NCBI GenBank assembly: GCA_021521415.1
Contig: JAIQDT010003851.1
Span: 124,001-188,000 of the forward strand
Direction: 5' to 3'
From: Bidens hawaiensis
Lineage: Eukaryota > Streptophyta > Magnoliopsida > Asterales > Asteraceae
DNA length: 64,000 bases
Below, in pieces: positions 9,802 to 20,879 of the stretch (position 1 is the stretch's first letter; the number at the start of each line of letters is the position of its first letter). The notes under the pieces are model-generated. The model did not search any database, was not told the origin of the DNA, and worked only from the letters and a program-made list of their open reading frames with translations. The translations under genes and the position numbers were made by a program.

Positions 9802-12072
9802 TGAGTCTTTTGCATGATGGAAGTTGAAAAACAGGTTATTGATGATGTTGGATAAAACATAAGATCTTTGTGTAAATCCACTTATAATAGGGTTTATAAC
9901 ATTTTCAGAGTGGATAATGATTTCTAATCATATTGAGGAGTGAGGACTATGTTGCACTCTATGTGTTTGGTTTGTTAATGTTATTTTATTAACAATCTTT
10001 GGATTGAAAGGATTTTACGTGCTGTTGAAGTGTGTTTTCCAAATGAGTCATGCTATTGTTAGTCTAATAAGAGTTGAAGAACATCTTTTATACGTTAAGG
10101 ATTCATTTTGTCTGTACATAATCTCATTCGGGACCTAAACAGAAGTATGAAGTTTTTTTATGAAGTTTAGCTTAACAACTGTTTTCTTTTATCCGGGTTT
10201 TGGAACCGCTGTGCCAAATTTAAGTTTTAGGTAGCGTTTGGTATGCAAGAATGGAGGGCGGAATAGAATGACCCATTGTGAGGGAATGGAAAATGGTGTG
10301 TTTGGTTGACCAAAGGAATGGAATGACCCATTACCTAGTTCATTCCATTCCCTTTAAAATACCTCAATTTCATTCCATCCATACCCCATGTTTTTTTTTT
10401 TCATTCCATTCCCTTCTTCACCCTACATCACCTCCACCACCACCACCACCCAACATCAACACCCACCACCATCACCAACCATCGCCGCCACTGCTACCAG
10501 CCAACACCACCGTCGCCCACCGCCGCCACCACCCATCTCCACCAACCATCGCCATCGGTGCCAGCCACCCAGCACCGCCAGCCGCCCGCCACATATATCA
10601 ACCATTGCCCCACCATCACACATGCCGCCCACCACCGCCGCCACTGCCACCAATCACCACCATTGGCGTCCACCACCCACCTCCACAAACCATCGCCATC
10701 AGTGCCAGTCACCCACCACCTCTAGCCGCCCGCCGCATCCATCAATCATCGCCCCACCATCACACACGCCGCCCATCGTCACCGGTGCCCACCACCTCCT
10801 CCACTGTTACCGCCACCACCACCTCCATCGTTATCGCCGCCACCACCACCACCACTCATTACCATTTTAATTTTATTTTTTATTTTTTCTTACCTACCAA
10901 CAATACAAAGTAATGATTCATTTCATTTCCATGTGGTAACTAAACATTTCATGGAATGGTAATAACCTATTTCATTCCTTTGTCCATTCCATTACCATGT
11001 CCATTCCATTCTGTCGTCCATTCCATTACCCCATATCAAACAGACCCTTATAGTTTCACTTTTGATTTTGAAGCCAACTAAATATAGACCCTTAATTTAT
11101 CGTTGGTGGTTTTAAATTCAGATAAAAAAAATGGTTGTCCGCTTAAGGTTCTTTATAAAAAGAAGTTTCACACTTGTATTCTCGTTTCGTTTAGGTCCCC
11201 ATATTTTATCGTGTCCAAAAAATGAATATTTGTGTGTAAAACATGTTCTTTAATTCTTGTATGACTATCGATGACAAAACTCGTTTGGAGAATATTACAC
11301 TTCAATAACACTAAATATAAGTTCAATTTATAGGTTGATAGTAAAATAATTTTGACATACAAAAAAATTGGAGTGCCAAGTCAATACAACACGCATACAT
11401 ACATATGTATACGTATGGGAGGGTTCCATGTAAAAGACATTTTTTTTGCGAGAACAATATAAACACTGCAATTTCAAAATTAGAAGGAAATGATGAAATG
11501 CAATTGTTGTTCTTCTTCTTTAATATTATGAAAAATATATAAACAAAATTCGTGTATTTGTTGAACCTACACGTGTAGTGTGTAAATCAGTAAATTATGT
11601 CGCGTGTAGGTAAACATTAAAAAATGAAAAAAAAACAAATTAGTTTAATGGTTTTTTAATGTACATAACATAGACGTTTGTTTGTATATAAGAAGCAAAA
11701 GTTTTTAAAAAAGATAGTTATTTGTAGAAAAAGTTTTAGGTTTGTTCCTTTTGTTCTCACAATGTAGTCTTTCACGCGTGTGTGTGTGTGTGTGCACGAA
11801 TGTTGTAACTTTGTAGATGAGTACATGAAAGTGAAACTCTTATTTTTCATATAATCAAATCTCAGTATTTAAACATTATTAATCAATAATTCTTGGTCAC
11901 TTGTTAAAGACTATTTTCTTCTACATCTGGTTTTAGCCTTTTTATTCTGCAAATTTTGACTTTTCTATTCACAGGTACGTCTACCATTCATCCAGTCTCT
12001 ATAGAGATGGAACCGGAGGTGGTTAATATAAACGACGAGAATACCGCTGATGTTAAGAATAAGGAAGGATGA
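8654..12072 (+). CDS. Conserved plant protein of unknown function, probably organelle-targeted (2 exons)
   Basis: Exon 1 is 8654-9038 and exon 2 is 11975-12072. The donor GAAG|GTAATA and acceptor TTCACAG|GTACG join in phase, giving 161 codons including TGA (160 residues). The start at 8654 (ccATGGCT) is preferred over an in-frame ATG at 8615 because it directly yields MARLLSQTLIRTTPQ, a Ser/Thr/Arg-rich, acid-free stretch typical of mitochondrial or plastid targeting peptides. Residues about 45-115 are the conserved-looking part: LPRLEDAIHNIIVKQSAPAW, then LPFLPGSSYWVPPRR and LSDEESLSLTSARGWPSSAY. The last 30 residues, encoded by exon 2, are acidic. I recall similar small plant proteins of unknown function but cannot name one. 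The intron is 2.9 kb and packed with repeats. The coding frame is intact, so the gene is probably functional. Confidence 0.75.
9285..9660. repeat. GAGCTCGAGC-rich DNA-element fossil in the intron
   Basis: Repeated variants of gagctcgagc, gagccgagct and gcttgagc fill the segment, and the right edge reads gcttgccttgtttacacc. This word pattern is typical of widespread non-autonomous hAT-like relics in plants. No target duplication was identified, so the class is tentative. Confidence 0.45.
9769..9799. repeat. (AT)n microsatellite
   Basis: About 15 uninterrupted AT dinucleotides inside the intron. Confidence 0.95.
10230..11047. mobile_element. PIF/Harbinger-type MITE, 818 bp, in the intron
   Basis: The left end ggtagcgtttggtatg and the right end catatcaaacagaccc are imperfect inverted repeats. 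TTA flanks both sides (10227-10229 and 11048-11050). Both subterminal regions are rich in ggaatg/cattcc words, arranged in inverted orientation. The centre (about 10428-10860) is a C-rich, CAC/CCG minisatellite quite unlike the ends. The 211- and 160-codon ORFs there encode Pro/His/Thr low-complexity sequence and are judged spurious. Confidence 0.75.
10537..10780. repeat. C-rich minisatellite, about 147-bp unit, two copies
   Basis: aaccatcgccatc(g/a)gtgcc, then agccgcccgcc.cat and ccccaccatcacaca.gccgc recur in the same order about 147 bp apart (copies starting near 10542 and 10689). The unit is made of shorter CAC/CCG triplet runs. Confidence 0.75.
11776..11795. repeat. (GT)n microsatellite
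   Basis: A run of about nine GT dinucleotides after acgc, inside the intron. Confidence 0.9.
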
Positions 12073-12889
12073 ACTCACATCTACCACAAGTCCTAATCTT
12101 GTAAGAACCCTTGTTATGAGAAAGATGAAGTTGACTTAAATTGTTGCTGGTTTGTTGACTTTCAGTTGACTTACAGGCTGGCTTCCTGTTGATATTTATG
12201 GAAAGACTAAAATGCCCTTTGTGGGTTGAAGAAGGGGAAGCAAAAGTAGTTTGTACAGCTGTGGTAGCTGACTCTTGTTTCTTCTCAACTTAATTTAGGG
12301 CCTCATGCTCTATTTATGTATGTGTGTATGAATGTTATAACATAATCTCATAAGCTGCAAGGTTCTTTTACTTACACTGTATTCTTGAGTTTTTTTTTAA
12401 AAATAGTATCTTGTTAGTGCTGCACACGCTCCTTGAAGGTGTTGTTTGGTAAGTACATGTTATTGTCATTCGTATACGCTCGTGAACCATTATCTTTTAA
12501 AAAAAATTGAGAGCTTTTTTTTGACCATTGAAAGTGTAAAGATTTGGAGTCTCAGTGGGGGGTAGGCTTGCTGTTGTTTCATCATTTCTGAGCCGAACCT
12601 CGAGATTTTGCCATCAGTGTGATTTGATTTTAGTGAGTACATTTGTTAACTATGAAAAATGCAAAGGAAGCAAACGGTAAATTCGATCTTAATCAAAGTT
12701 GGATGATAACAATTAAGCCTAAAGTATTTACATGTTTGAACTCTGAAAAAATGAGTAAATAAATACTTTTGTTAATACTTTTGTTAATACTTTTGTGCAT
12801 TATGTTCTTTAGTTTCATAATAGATACATGCACCCTATGCATATGTTTATAGTATACCTTCCGTATTCATATATCATGTCTTGGAGAAG
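12073..12889. other. 3' untranslated region and downstream spacer
   Basis: The first few hundred bases are likely 3' UTR of the two-exon gene, with T-rich and TGTATG-type words near 12300-12350 that could serve as a plant polyadenylation region. No AATAAA at a convincing place and no further gene. Confidence 0.4.
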
Positions 12890-13020
12890 AGGCCTTGTTC
12901 GAAGTAGCCTCTCTATAATGTAGGATAGAGGTATGACGTGTCTACATTATATCCTTTTAGACTCTACTAACAACTTTGCTATGCATGTGAGTTTAATGGA
13001 CATGGTTGTTTTTGTTGTTT
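12890..13020 (+). mobile_element. Au-like SINE, 3' fragment
   Basis: gtagcctctctataatgtag followed by gatagaggta.gacgtgtcta and cattatatcc....agactct matches the well-known Au-SINE body pattern (agcctctctacc..aggatagaggtaaggtctgcgtacat...cccagaccct). It ends in a TTGTTTTTGTTGTTT run like the family's 3' tail. The tRNA-like head is missing, so it is a 5'-truncated copy. Confidence 0.55.
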
Positions 13021-13399
13021 ATGTTCGGTTGTTTGTCTTCAAATTGTCTGCATCTTATATAGTTATGATTTTCACAAGTCCATGCCGAATTGGGTAGCAA
13101 ACAAGTCTCAAAGTTATTCAACGTTAAGGAAAGGACTAACCCAACACACAGAACAAATAAAATGGTATAACCATCTTACTGTGTATATATTATTAGTACT
13201 AAAGATCCTTTCTACGTCAGCCTTACACCAGGTAGAAAACAACTAATGTGACCTTTCAATACAAACTCGATCACTGCAAACATTGTATAAATACAAACTC
13301 GATAATACATGTGAGAGAATATTTTGGACATCATAGATTTATGGCAATACAATTTAGCCCACACCCACAGTTCAGACAAGCCAATTTCAGTCAAAGGTA
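13021..13399. other. Spacer, mostly AT-rich
   Basis: No gene recognised. A minus-strand open stretch (13212-13463) may be a degenerate extension of the FAR1-like fragment but has no family motif. Confidence 0.3.
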
Positions 13400-14072
13400 C
13401 ACCCCTTGCCATTAATGCTTCAGCCAATTCGTTTCTTCCCATAGCAGTCCTCCATACAAACAAGTTGTTGACCTTCGGAGTTGCCCAGTTATTACGTCGA
13501 ACCCTGTTTGCACAGGGTTCGATTGGTTATTTCTTACCAAGTCTGCTTTTATGTTTTTGACCGAGAAATAATCCACTCTATCGTTTTCCTGACTCCAAAG
13601 ATCTTTGCATTCTTTTATTCCCGGTTGCTGCAATAATTCCCTCAGATGTTCATACCCGTTTTTATTGCAGTCGAATTGGGGAGCCTCACCCATGTCCAAT
13701 TCCACAAGACGGCTAATCCTACTAATGATGCTACCTCGCTAATCAACGCCTTTTTCACAAACTCGTATAATTCGAACCTAGGGGTACCTTTTACAGCTCT
13801 TAGTCTTACACGTGCTTGGCAGTCGGTAACCTTGTAGTTAATGCTACGTGGAGACTTTGTAATTAGTGTATCAATATCTTTGCCACGATAAATACCTTCT
13901 CTGTTACAAAGGATATACCTATTAGTAATAACACCCTTATGTCTCTTGATTGTAGATAACCGTGTATCAAATCCAGCCTTATCAGCATACAACTTATACA
14001 TTGATTCAGCATCCTCCAATGTAGGATATATCATGCCCACAACTGGTTTAAGGCCAACAGCAACGTTGGGAA
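13400..14072 (-). pseudogene. FAR1-related sequence fragment
   Basis: The clear part (minus, 14072 to about 13760) contains LKPVVGMIYPTLEDAESMYK, YADKAGFDTRLSTIKRHKG and VITNRYILCNREG, which is the start and core of a FAR1 DNA-binding domain (FHY3/FAR1 family, derived from MULE transposases). It continues with a YKVTDCQARVRLRAVKG segment and FELYEFV, where the family normally proceeds to a HNH-like motif; here the frame is lost (near 13765). A second minus frame (13705-13412) may be a remnant of the rest. Upstream, TAG closes the frame just before FPNVAVGLKP, which could be a splice acceptor. The young copia insertion begins 53 bp further upstream, so any 5' exon is separated by 8.6 kb. Confidence 0.6.
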
Positions 14073-14124
14073 ACTAGTATCTTGTTCCATTAGGTGATGT
14101 TTATGATTGATTGTATGATGAATT

Positions 14125-14776
14125 TGTTGGGTTTCTATGGATATTTTAAAGTTAGTTAACCATTTAACTAGTCATTAATTAAGGCGGAAGCGTGATTATC
14201 TTTGAACTTTATGTACATATATCCAAATATATATATTACAAGTTCATATGTGTGTTAATCTATGAATAACCCTTTATTCTTGTTTCAAGATTACCATTAA
14301 TCTTAAGATTAGAAACCCGAGACTAAGGATCAAATAATACGGGAAAAACTAAACTATCAAAGCTTGTAAAACTTACATTCTTAAACCTTTAAGAGATGTA
14401 GTTGATGGTTGAAGAAGATGATGATGTTGATGCTAGACTTTCAAAGGGAAAATCCTCAAACGGAAGATACCCCGAGCCTCCAACACACACCGAGCTATGT
14501 TAGGGAGCTTGAACACTTGAAACCGAAAACCGAATCCTCTTCCTTTTGCTTCTTCGGCCGAACCAAGAAGAACAAGAGAGAAAAGTTGGTTTGCTTACTT
14601 GAAAGTCATCTTTGTTACTTGTTTTAATATCTATATATATTCCCATTCAAACATGATCAAATCTTTTCATATATTGTGTTAGTTTTTGGTCAAGTAAAGA
14701 TCACTCAAGCTCCACCAAAACCATGACAAAGTTTGACCAAATCTTTGGGGTGAGGGGCCCACCCTAAAACCGGCCC

Positions 14777-14819
<43 letters not shown>

Positions 14820-15147
14820 ATTTTAATATATTTTATACTTTATAAAATATATAAACACCCCATCTTTTATAACCATTTTATAAAAGAACACATAGTTAAA
14901 TAATCATTACAATAATAATTATTTGAATAAATAAATTAACCAATTAATTTATTTAACACTTTTAAGTAAGTATTCAGAAACCCGATTTTCTGAATGTGTC
15001 GTGTTCTGTATTTGTCTTATAGATCTTATCTTAACAAATACATAATTGGTGTGTGTCTAACTCGTTATTGGGTATGACCCGACTTGGATCAAACACGGCT
15101 AGCCACATTAACCTAATTATGTGTCTCGGGCATACGGTATTCCAACA
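14125..15147 (-). repeat. 3' LTR of copia element B
   Basis: 1,023 bp, bounded TGTTGG/CCAACA. Carries a TA microsatellite (about 14782-14817), longer than in the other LTR. A 72-codon ORF inside (14409-14627) is identical in both LTRs and has no known domain. Confidence 0.95.
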
Positions 15148-15162
15148 ATCTCCCACTTGCAC
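15148..15162 (-). promoter_or_regulatory. Polypurine tract of copia element B
   Basis: Read on the minus strand, AAGTGGGAGAT abuts the 3' LTR directly. This is the expected plus-strand priming site and is typical of plant copia elements. Confidence 0.8.
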
Positions 15163-15926
15163 GTGACTCATAAGAAGTTAATGCTAATGGTGAATACCGC
15201 CTAACAACAGGTCACCACCCCTAGTGTGTTTGACTAAGTGCCATTCAATAACATCATCCCCTTCAAGTCCATACTTGATATGATATAGGTAAGTCTTATC
15301 ACTACATCTCTTTGTTACTAGATGTCCTGTCAAAACGAAGAGACACAGAGTGATCATTCTCTCAATGATTTAACTTAACAGGCCTTAGACATCTAAACTC
15401 TCAACACATAAGAGGAACAAATCCCATCTTGACTGCATACATCCTCGTTGACATCTCGTATGATATCTGAGCTCTTTCTTACACGTTATCGTGTTACCGA
15501 AATAACAAAGAAGAGAGTCAAGTTATCAGACTTGATGAAAACCAGATCCAATATGCATCTCAGGTCAAAGGACATAATGATACTCGCCTTTACTCAAGGA
15601 TTACTTATGATCAGTTACACTAACTCCATGCAGTGATCCTTGAGAGCGGGTCAGTCCAATATTTGTATCCCACAAATATCTATGAACCTTGGTGGCAAAC
15701 CTATGCCCTATATTCATCACATGAATATCAACCAATCCGGGTTCATAATAGTCTTACCTTCATACTTGTTCCCACAAGTATGATCGACTACGGACGTTTA
15801 GAACAACATAAGTCATTCATGGATTAAACATGCAAATATAGAACATAACTCATTGAATAATTAAAACATAATTAATTTTCATGAGATACCCATTACATTC
15901 GTTCTTATACAAACACTAAACACAGA
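15163..15926. other. Non-coding stretch between pol and the 3' LTR
   Basis: 760 bp between the pol stop codon and the polypurine tract. Small plus-strand ORFs are antisense shadows. No extra gene such as an env-like ORF. Confidence 0.6.
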
Positions 15927-18900
15927 TTAAATCCACTCACTAGAATACCGAAGTCCTAATGCACAAACATGACCCTCATGCTTTGGCCTATCGAGGAGCT
16001 TCGTGAGTGGGTCCGCAATATTTTGATCGGTATGAACTTTATGAATACATATCTTTCCCTTTTCAACTTCATCCCTTATGAAGTTGAATCTGCGCTCAAT
16101 GTGCCTCGTTTTCTGATGAGCACGAGGCTCCTTGATCTGTGCAATAGCACCCTCATTGTCACAGAATATCTCTAGGGGCTCCTGAATGGTAGAGATAATC
16201 TCTAGATCCATGATGAACTTTTTCATCCATGCAGCCTCTTGGGCTGCCATTGAAGCGGCGATGTACTCAGATTCTGTAGTGGATAACGCGACAACATCCT
16301 GCTTCGAACTCTTCCAAGAGACAGCGCCTCCATTCAAAATGAAGACATATCCCGACTGTGACCGAGAATCATCTCGGTCAGTTTGGAAACTCGCATCCAC
16401 GTAACCCTTTACGACGAGTTCCTCCTCACCAGACCCATATATTAAAAACATATCCTTAGTCCTTCTAAGGTATTTTAATATATTCTTGACAGCCATCCAA
16501 TGACTGTCACCTGGGTTGTGCTGGTATCTACTCGTTATGCTTAAAGCATACGAGACGTCCGGTCTAGTGCACATCATTGCATACATAATAGATCCTATTG
16601 CCGAAGCATAAGGAACATGCTTCATCCTATCCTGCTCTTCCTTAGAGCTAGGACTTTGGGATGAGCTTAACACGGTTCCTCTAGGAATAGGTACCAAACC
16701 TTTCTTAGAGTTTTCCATCCTGAACCTTTTCAGGATTTTATCAATGTATGCACTTTGATTGAGTCCGATCAATTTCCTTTGTCTATCCCTATAGACCTTT
16801 ATTCCCAAGATATATGTCGCTTCTCCAAGATCCTTAATTGAGAAACGACTACTTAACCACGCTTTAACGTTTTCCATACTTGGTATATCATTTCCAAATA
16901 AAAGTATATCATCGACATACAAAATAAGGAACATGACTATACTCCCACTAGCCCATTTATACACACACGCCTCATCACCGTTTTGGACGAAACCAAACGC
17001 TTTGATTTCTTCATTAAAACGATGATTCCACATCCGTGATGCTTGTTTCAACCCGTAGATTGATTTCCTTAACTTACATACTTTGTCAGGATTAGATGGA
17101 TCGACAAAACCTTCAGGCTGAACCATATGGACATCTTCCTCAAGATATCCATTAAGAAAAGCGGTCTTGACATCCATCTGCCATATCTCATAATCAAAAC
17201 GAGCTGCAATGGCAAATAATATCCTGATCGACTTAAGCATCGCGACCGGCGAGAAGGTTTCATCATAATCAATCCCTTGAGTTTGTGTGAAACCTTTTGC
17301 TACAAGTCGTGCTTTGTAAGTATCTAGATTTCCATGCATATCGGTCTTCTTCTTGAAGATCCACTTACATCCAACCAGTTTGGAGTTAAGTGGACGATCA
17401 ACCAATTCCCAAACTTGGTTATCGTGCATGGATTGCATCTCGGCGCTCATGGCTTCAAGCCACTTTTCACAATCGGGTTGTGACATAGCATCTTTGTAGG
17501 AGATCGGTTCATCCGAATCGACCAAGTAGCAATAATCCACGAGAAATCCATATCTCTCGGGAGGTTGACTAACCCTACTAGATCTGCGAGCAACGTGTGT
17601 ATGATCAACCATTTGATCACCTTCAACATCCTCGTGTTGAAAGCTAGTATCGACCAACTGTGTATCATCCAGTGATTCTTGAACCTCTTCAAGTTCCACT
17701 CTCTTTTCACTAGGTCCTTCCATAAGGAACTTAGTTTCTAAGAAGTATCCTTTGCGTGAAACAAACACTCTTTGTTCACTAGGATCATAGAATATATATC
17801 CTATATCATCCTTTGGGTATCCTATGAAGATACACTTGATGGATCGAGCCTCAAGCTTATTTGGGGTGTCACGTTTAACATAAACTTTGCATCCCCATAC
17901 CCTTAAATATGAAAGGGATGGAACCTTTCCATGCCACACTTCATAGGGTGTTCGATCCACCTTTTTGGTCGGGGCCATATTCAAAATACGAGCTGCTGTA
18001 AGTAGCGCATATCCCCAAAATGATGGTGGTAGTGAGCTTCGTGCCATCATTGATCGAACCATGTCCAACAGTGTTCGATTCCTCCTCTCAGATACTCCGT
18101 TATGTTGAGGAGTACCAGGAGGAGTGAGCTGTGAAACAATTCCACAATCTCTAAGGTGACTTTGAAAAGCATCACTTAGGTATTCGCCTCCTCTATCGGA
18201 GCGGAGTACCTTGATTGTTCGGTCGAGCTGATTTTGTACTTCATTTTGAAATTCCTTGAACATTTCAAAGGCTTCATGTTTGTGTTTCATTAGATACACA
18301 TACCCATATCGACTAAAATCGTCGGTAAAGGTAATGAAGTACCTTTCACTATTCCTACTAGTGGGCTTGAGAGGTCCGCATACATCCGTATGTATGATAC
18401 CTAACAAGTCCTTAGCCCTTTCATTTGTACCTTTAAAAGGCTCTTTGGTCATCTTGCCTTGAATACAAGATTCACACTCATCAAACGAACCTAACTCGTT
18501 TGTTTTCAAAAGACCATTCTTTTGGAGAGTATTTACACGATTCTTGTTTATGTGTCCAAGACGACAATGCCAAATGTAGGAATCACTCAAATTCTTTTTG
18601 AGTCTTTTGGTGGAAGTTTGATATAATGAGCCATTTGAGGTATTATCATGAACCAATTCATAAATACCGTTGTTTGGTACAGCTTTAAAATAAAAGATAC
18701 CATTAGATGATACATGTATTTCTGATTTTACAAATTTAAAGTCAAAATTACATTGTCTAAGAAGGTGCACGGAAATAATGTTCCTAGTCAAACTAGGAGC
18801 ATACAAAACATTCCTCAAAACAACTTCCAAACCACTTGGAAGCGATAAAGTGAAATCTCCTCTAGCGACCACGTGCACCCTTGCACCGTTGCCCATGAAA

Positions 18901-19967
18901 AGACTCACTTCTCCCTTCTTTAAGTCTTCATTCCTTTTGAACCCCTGCAACCAATTGCAAATGTGAGTTCCACATCCGGTATCCAATACCCATGTGTTAG
19001 AAGAAATAAGATTTAGCTCAATATTAATCATAAAGACATTACCCGAGGCATGCCCCGCATTCCTCTTGTCTCTTAGCTCTTTTAGGTAGACCGGGCAATT
19101 GCGTTTCCAATGTCCGGTCTGCCCACAACCAAAACAAGGATCATCCTTATGACCCCTCGGTTCCACAACCTTTTGTTTCTTTGCCACAACCGGTGCCTTG
19201 CCCTTACCCTTAAGATGCACAGGAGGACCCTTTCTTTTTGCTACCTTAGCCTTAGGATTGGGTTGAGATCGATTCTTGGATCCACCTTCATTGATCGCAA
19301 ACACGGGTAAAACCCTTTTACCCATACTCGCCTCGGCTGTTTTAAGCATCGAGTGAAGTTCTCCAATGTTTTTGTCCCACCCGTTCATGTTATAATTTAA
19401 CACGAAAGTGTCGAACCTTTTCGACAAAGAGTTAAGGATCAAATCCGTTGCTAACTCTTTTGAGATGGGACAATTGAGCTTGGCGAGGCGATCAATGTAA
19501 CTTTTCATCTTAAGTACATAAGTTGAAACTGGTTGATTATCATCCATTCTACATGCATGCAAGGCTCGAACCGTTTCGAACCTTTCAACCCTCGATTGCT
19601 TAAGGAACATTTCCTTAAGTTGAGTAATCATGTCGTACGCATTATGGTTTTCGAAATCCTTTTGGATTTCGGGAACCATAGTCGCCAACATGAGGCATGA
19701 CACTTGAATGGAATCTTCCGTGTGTTGGACCCAATTCATGTATTCGACCTCACTTCCCTCTTCCGGTTCGTTGGGGATAGGTGTTTCAAAAACATGATAT
19801 AATTTTTCTTGTTTTAGAACAATCCTTAAATTTCGGAACCAATCCGAAAAGTTATTGTGGTTAAGACGGTCTTTAGCGAGAATAGATCGGAGAGATACAT
19901 TTTGGACGTTAGGGAATATGTTGTCGTCGACGTGTGCAGCCATCTGCAGAATTTTAATTAAGTTCAT
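15927..19967 (-). CDS. Ty1/copia gag-pol polyprotein, intact
   Basis: 1,346 codons without interruption. The first ATG gives MNLIKILQMAAHVDDN; the second Met (MAAHVDD, 19943) is an equally good start. Order of domains: UBN2-type Gag (about 30-230); basic linker; CCHC zinc knuckle CFGCGQTGHWKRNC (about 277-290); aspartic protease WVLDTGCGTH (about 325-335); GAG-pre-integrase IWHCRLGH; integrase core with HTDVCGPL (about 525), RSDRGGEY (about 588) and GVSERRNRT (about 620), supplying the D,D,E set; reverse transcriptase from about 835 with YVDD at 1017-1020; RNase H with GYVDASF (about 1186) and TTESEYIA (about 1228). Copia order (integrase before RT) is clear. The lineage looks Tork/Angela-like, a low-confidence call. 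No missing catalytic residue was seen, so it may still be active. Confidence 0.95.
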   Translation of the reverse strand: MNLIKILQMAAHVDDNIFPNVQNVSLRSILAKDRLNHNNFSDWFRNLRIVLKQEKLYHVFETPIPNEPEEGSEVEYMNWVQHTEDSIQVSCLMLATMVPEIQKDFENHNAYDMITQLKEMFLKQSRVERFETVRALHACRMDDNQPVSTYVLKMKSYIDRLAKLNCPISKELATDLILNSLSKRFDTFVLNYNMNGWDKNIGELHSMLKTAEASMGKRVLPVFAINEGGSKNRSQPNPKAKVAKRKGPPVHLKGKGKAPVVAKKQKVVEPRGHKDDPCFGCGQTGHWKRNCPVYLKELRDKRNAGHASGNVFMINIELNLISSNTWVLDTGCGTHICNWLQGFKRNEDLKKGEVSLFMGNGARVHVVARGDFTLSLPSGLEVVLRNVLYAPSLTRNIISVHLLRQCNFDFKFVKSEIHVSSNGIFYFKAVPNNGIYELVHDNTSNGSLYQTSTKRLKKNLSDSYIWHCRLGHINKNRVNTLQKNGLLKTNELGSFDECESCIQGKMTKEPFKGTNERAKDLLGIIHTDVCGPLKPTSRNSERYFITFTDDFSRYGYVYLMKHKHEAFEMFKEFQNEVQNQLDRTIKVLRSDRGGEYLSDAFQSHLRDCGIVSQLTPPGTPQHNGVSERRNRTLLDMVRSMMARSSLPPSFWGYALLTAARILNMAPTKKVDRTPYEVWHGKVPSLSYLRVWGCKVYVKRDTPNKLEARSIKCIFIGYPKDDIGYIFYDPSEQRVFVSRKGYFLETKFLMEGPSEKRVELEEVQESLDDTQLVDTSFQHEDVEGDQMVDHTHVARRSSRVSQPPERYGFLVDYCYLVDSDEPISYKDAMSQPDCEKWLEAMSAEMQSMHDNQVWELVDRPLNSKLVGCKWIFKKKTDMHGNLDTYKARLVAKGFTQTQGIDYDETFSPVAMLKSIRILFAIAARFDYEIWQMDVKTAFLNGYLEEDVHMVQPEGFVDPSNPDKVCKLRKSIYGLKQASRMWNHRFNEEIKAFGFVQNGDEACVYKWASGSIVMFLILYVDDILLFGNDIPSMENVKAWLSSRFSIKDLGEATYILGIKVYRDRQRKLIGLNQSAYIDKILKRFRMENSKKGLVPIPRGTVLSSSQSPSSKEEQDRMKHVPYASAIGSIMYAMMCTRPDVSYALSITSRYQHNPGDSHWMAVKNILKYLRRTKDMFLIYGSGEEELVVKGYVDASFQTDRDDSRSQSGYVFILNGGAVSWKSSKQDVVALSTTESEYIAASMAAQEAAWMKKFIMDLEIISTIQEPLEIFCDNEGAIAQIKEPRAHQKTRHIERRFNFIRDEVEKGKICIHKVHTDQNIADPLTKLLDRPKHEGHVCALGLRYSSEWI

Positions 19968-20062
19968 TTTAGTGTTTTACAAATTTTAATTATTAATACC
20001 CTTTTATATATACCAAATATAATTAATAATTAAAATCTAGAATCCAACGATAAACACGACTC

Positions 20063-20375
20063 CGGTTAGGTGACCTTTTTCCCATTGTCGGTTTATCAAG
20101 GTAGTTATTCATAACAATTGCAAACCCTTTTGCAACTTCTAGAGTTTATGGGACCGGTTCGAAATCATATTTCGTGTCGGCATGTTTATCCCATCAACAC
20201 CTATTAGACCCCATGCTTGGGTGACCCTCTTCACATGGTTCTAATTTAAGTCGTCCTACTTGTATCAACTTGTAATATCAACATACAAACGGTTAGGTGA
20301 CCTTTTTCCCATTTATATGCCAATATTACCTCAACATATTAATTTACTCTACGCGGTTAGGTGACCTTTTTCCCA
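20063..20375 (-). repeat. Three copies of a leader motif in copia element B
   Basis: The plus-strand word GGTTAGGTGACCTTTTTCCC occurs exactly at 20064, 20291 and 20355, each time preceded by C. A looser copy (gggtgaccctcttc) lies near 20219. All are in the untranslated leader between the primer-binding site and gag, the region where plant copia packaging or translation signals would sit. Confidence 0.85.
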
Positions 20376-20879
20376 CTAAGAGCTTACTAATATGTTAAGC
20401 GTTATACAAAAGGATGGTGTTTAACTTGTTATCCTTAATTTTAAAAGGAATTTTTAGTTTTAATAATTCTAGTTGTAAAACTTTAAATCATGTTCTAACA
20501 TGCATTTAGTAACATGATTATTTTGAAACCATTTTCAAAATTCTAATTTATAATAAAACCATTTTATTATGAGCGTGAAACGTCTAGTTAATAAATCCAT
20601 TTTATTAAACTACGTGTCACGTAATTACCGATAATTATTAGAACCCGTTTTATGCTTTGTTAATTAATTCTATGTGACGAAGTTGATATCCTAATATCTA
20701 ACAACCACATAATCAAACAATCAATTAACAAGCATACACAATTATACTAGACACGAGCCACTAAGTTAGACCACACTTGTTAGCCGAAACAAGTGTGTGT
20801 CTTAGGTCCGATCCTAAGGGACACACGACACATGGATGTTGTAGCTCCCACTTGATCCCGCATCCAAATGAGTCAAACA

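Noticed and set aside
10278..10913. A 211-codon Pro/His/Thr-rich protein gene
   Set aside because: Lies inside a MITE over a triplet minisatellite that is open in several frames; composition explains it.
14409..14627. A gene in the copia LTR (also at 21977-22195)
   Set aside because: Identical in both LTRs because the LTRs are near-identical; no domain, so identity is no evidence of coding.
15969..19310. Plus-strand ORFs across the copia gag-pol
   Set aside because: Antisense shadows of the intact minus-strand frame.
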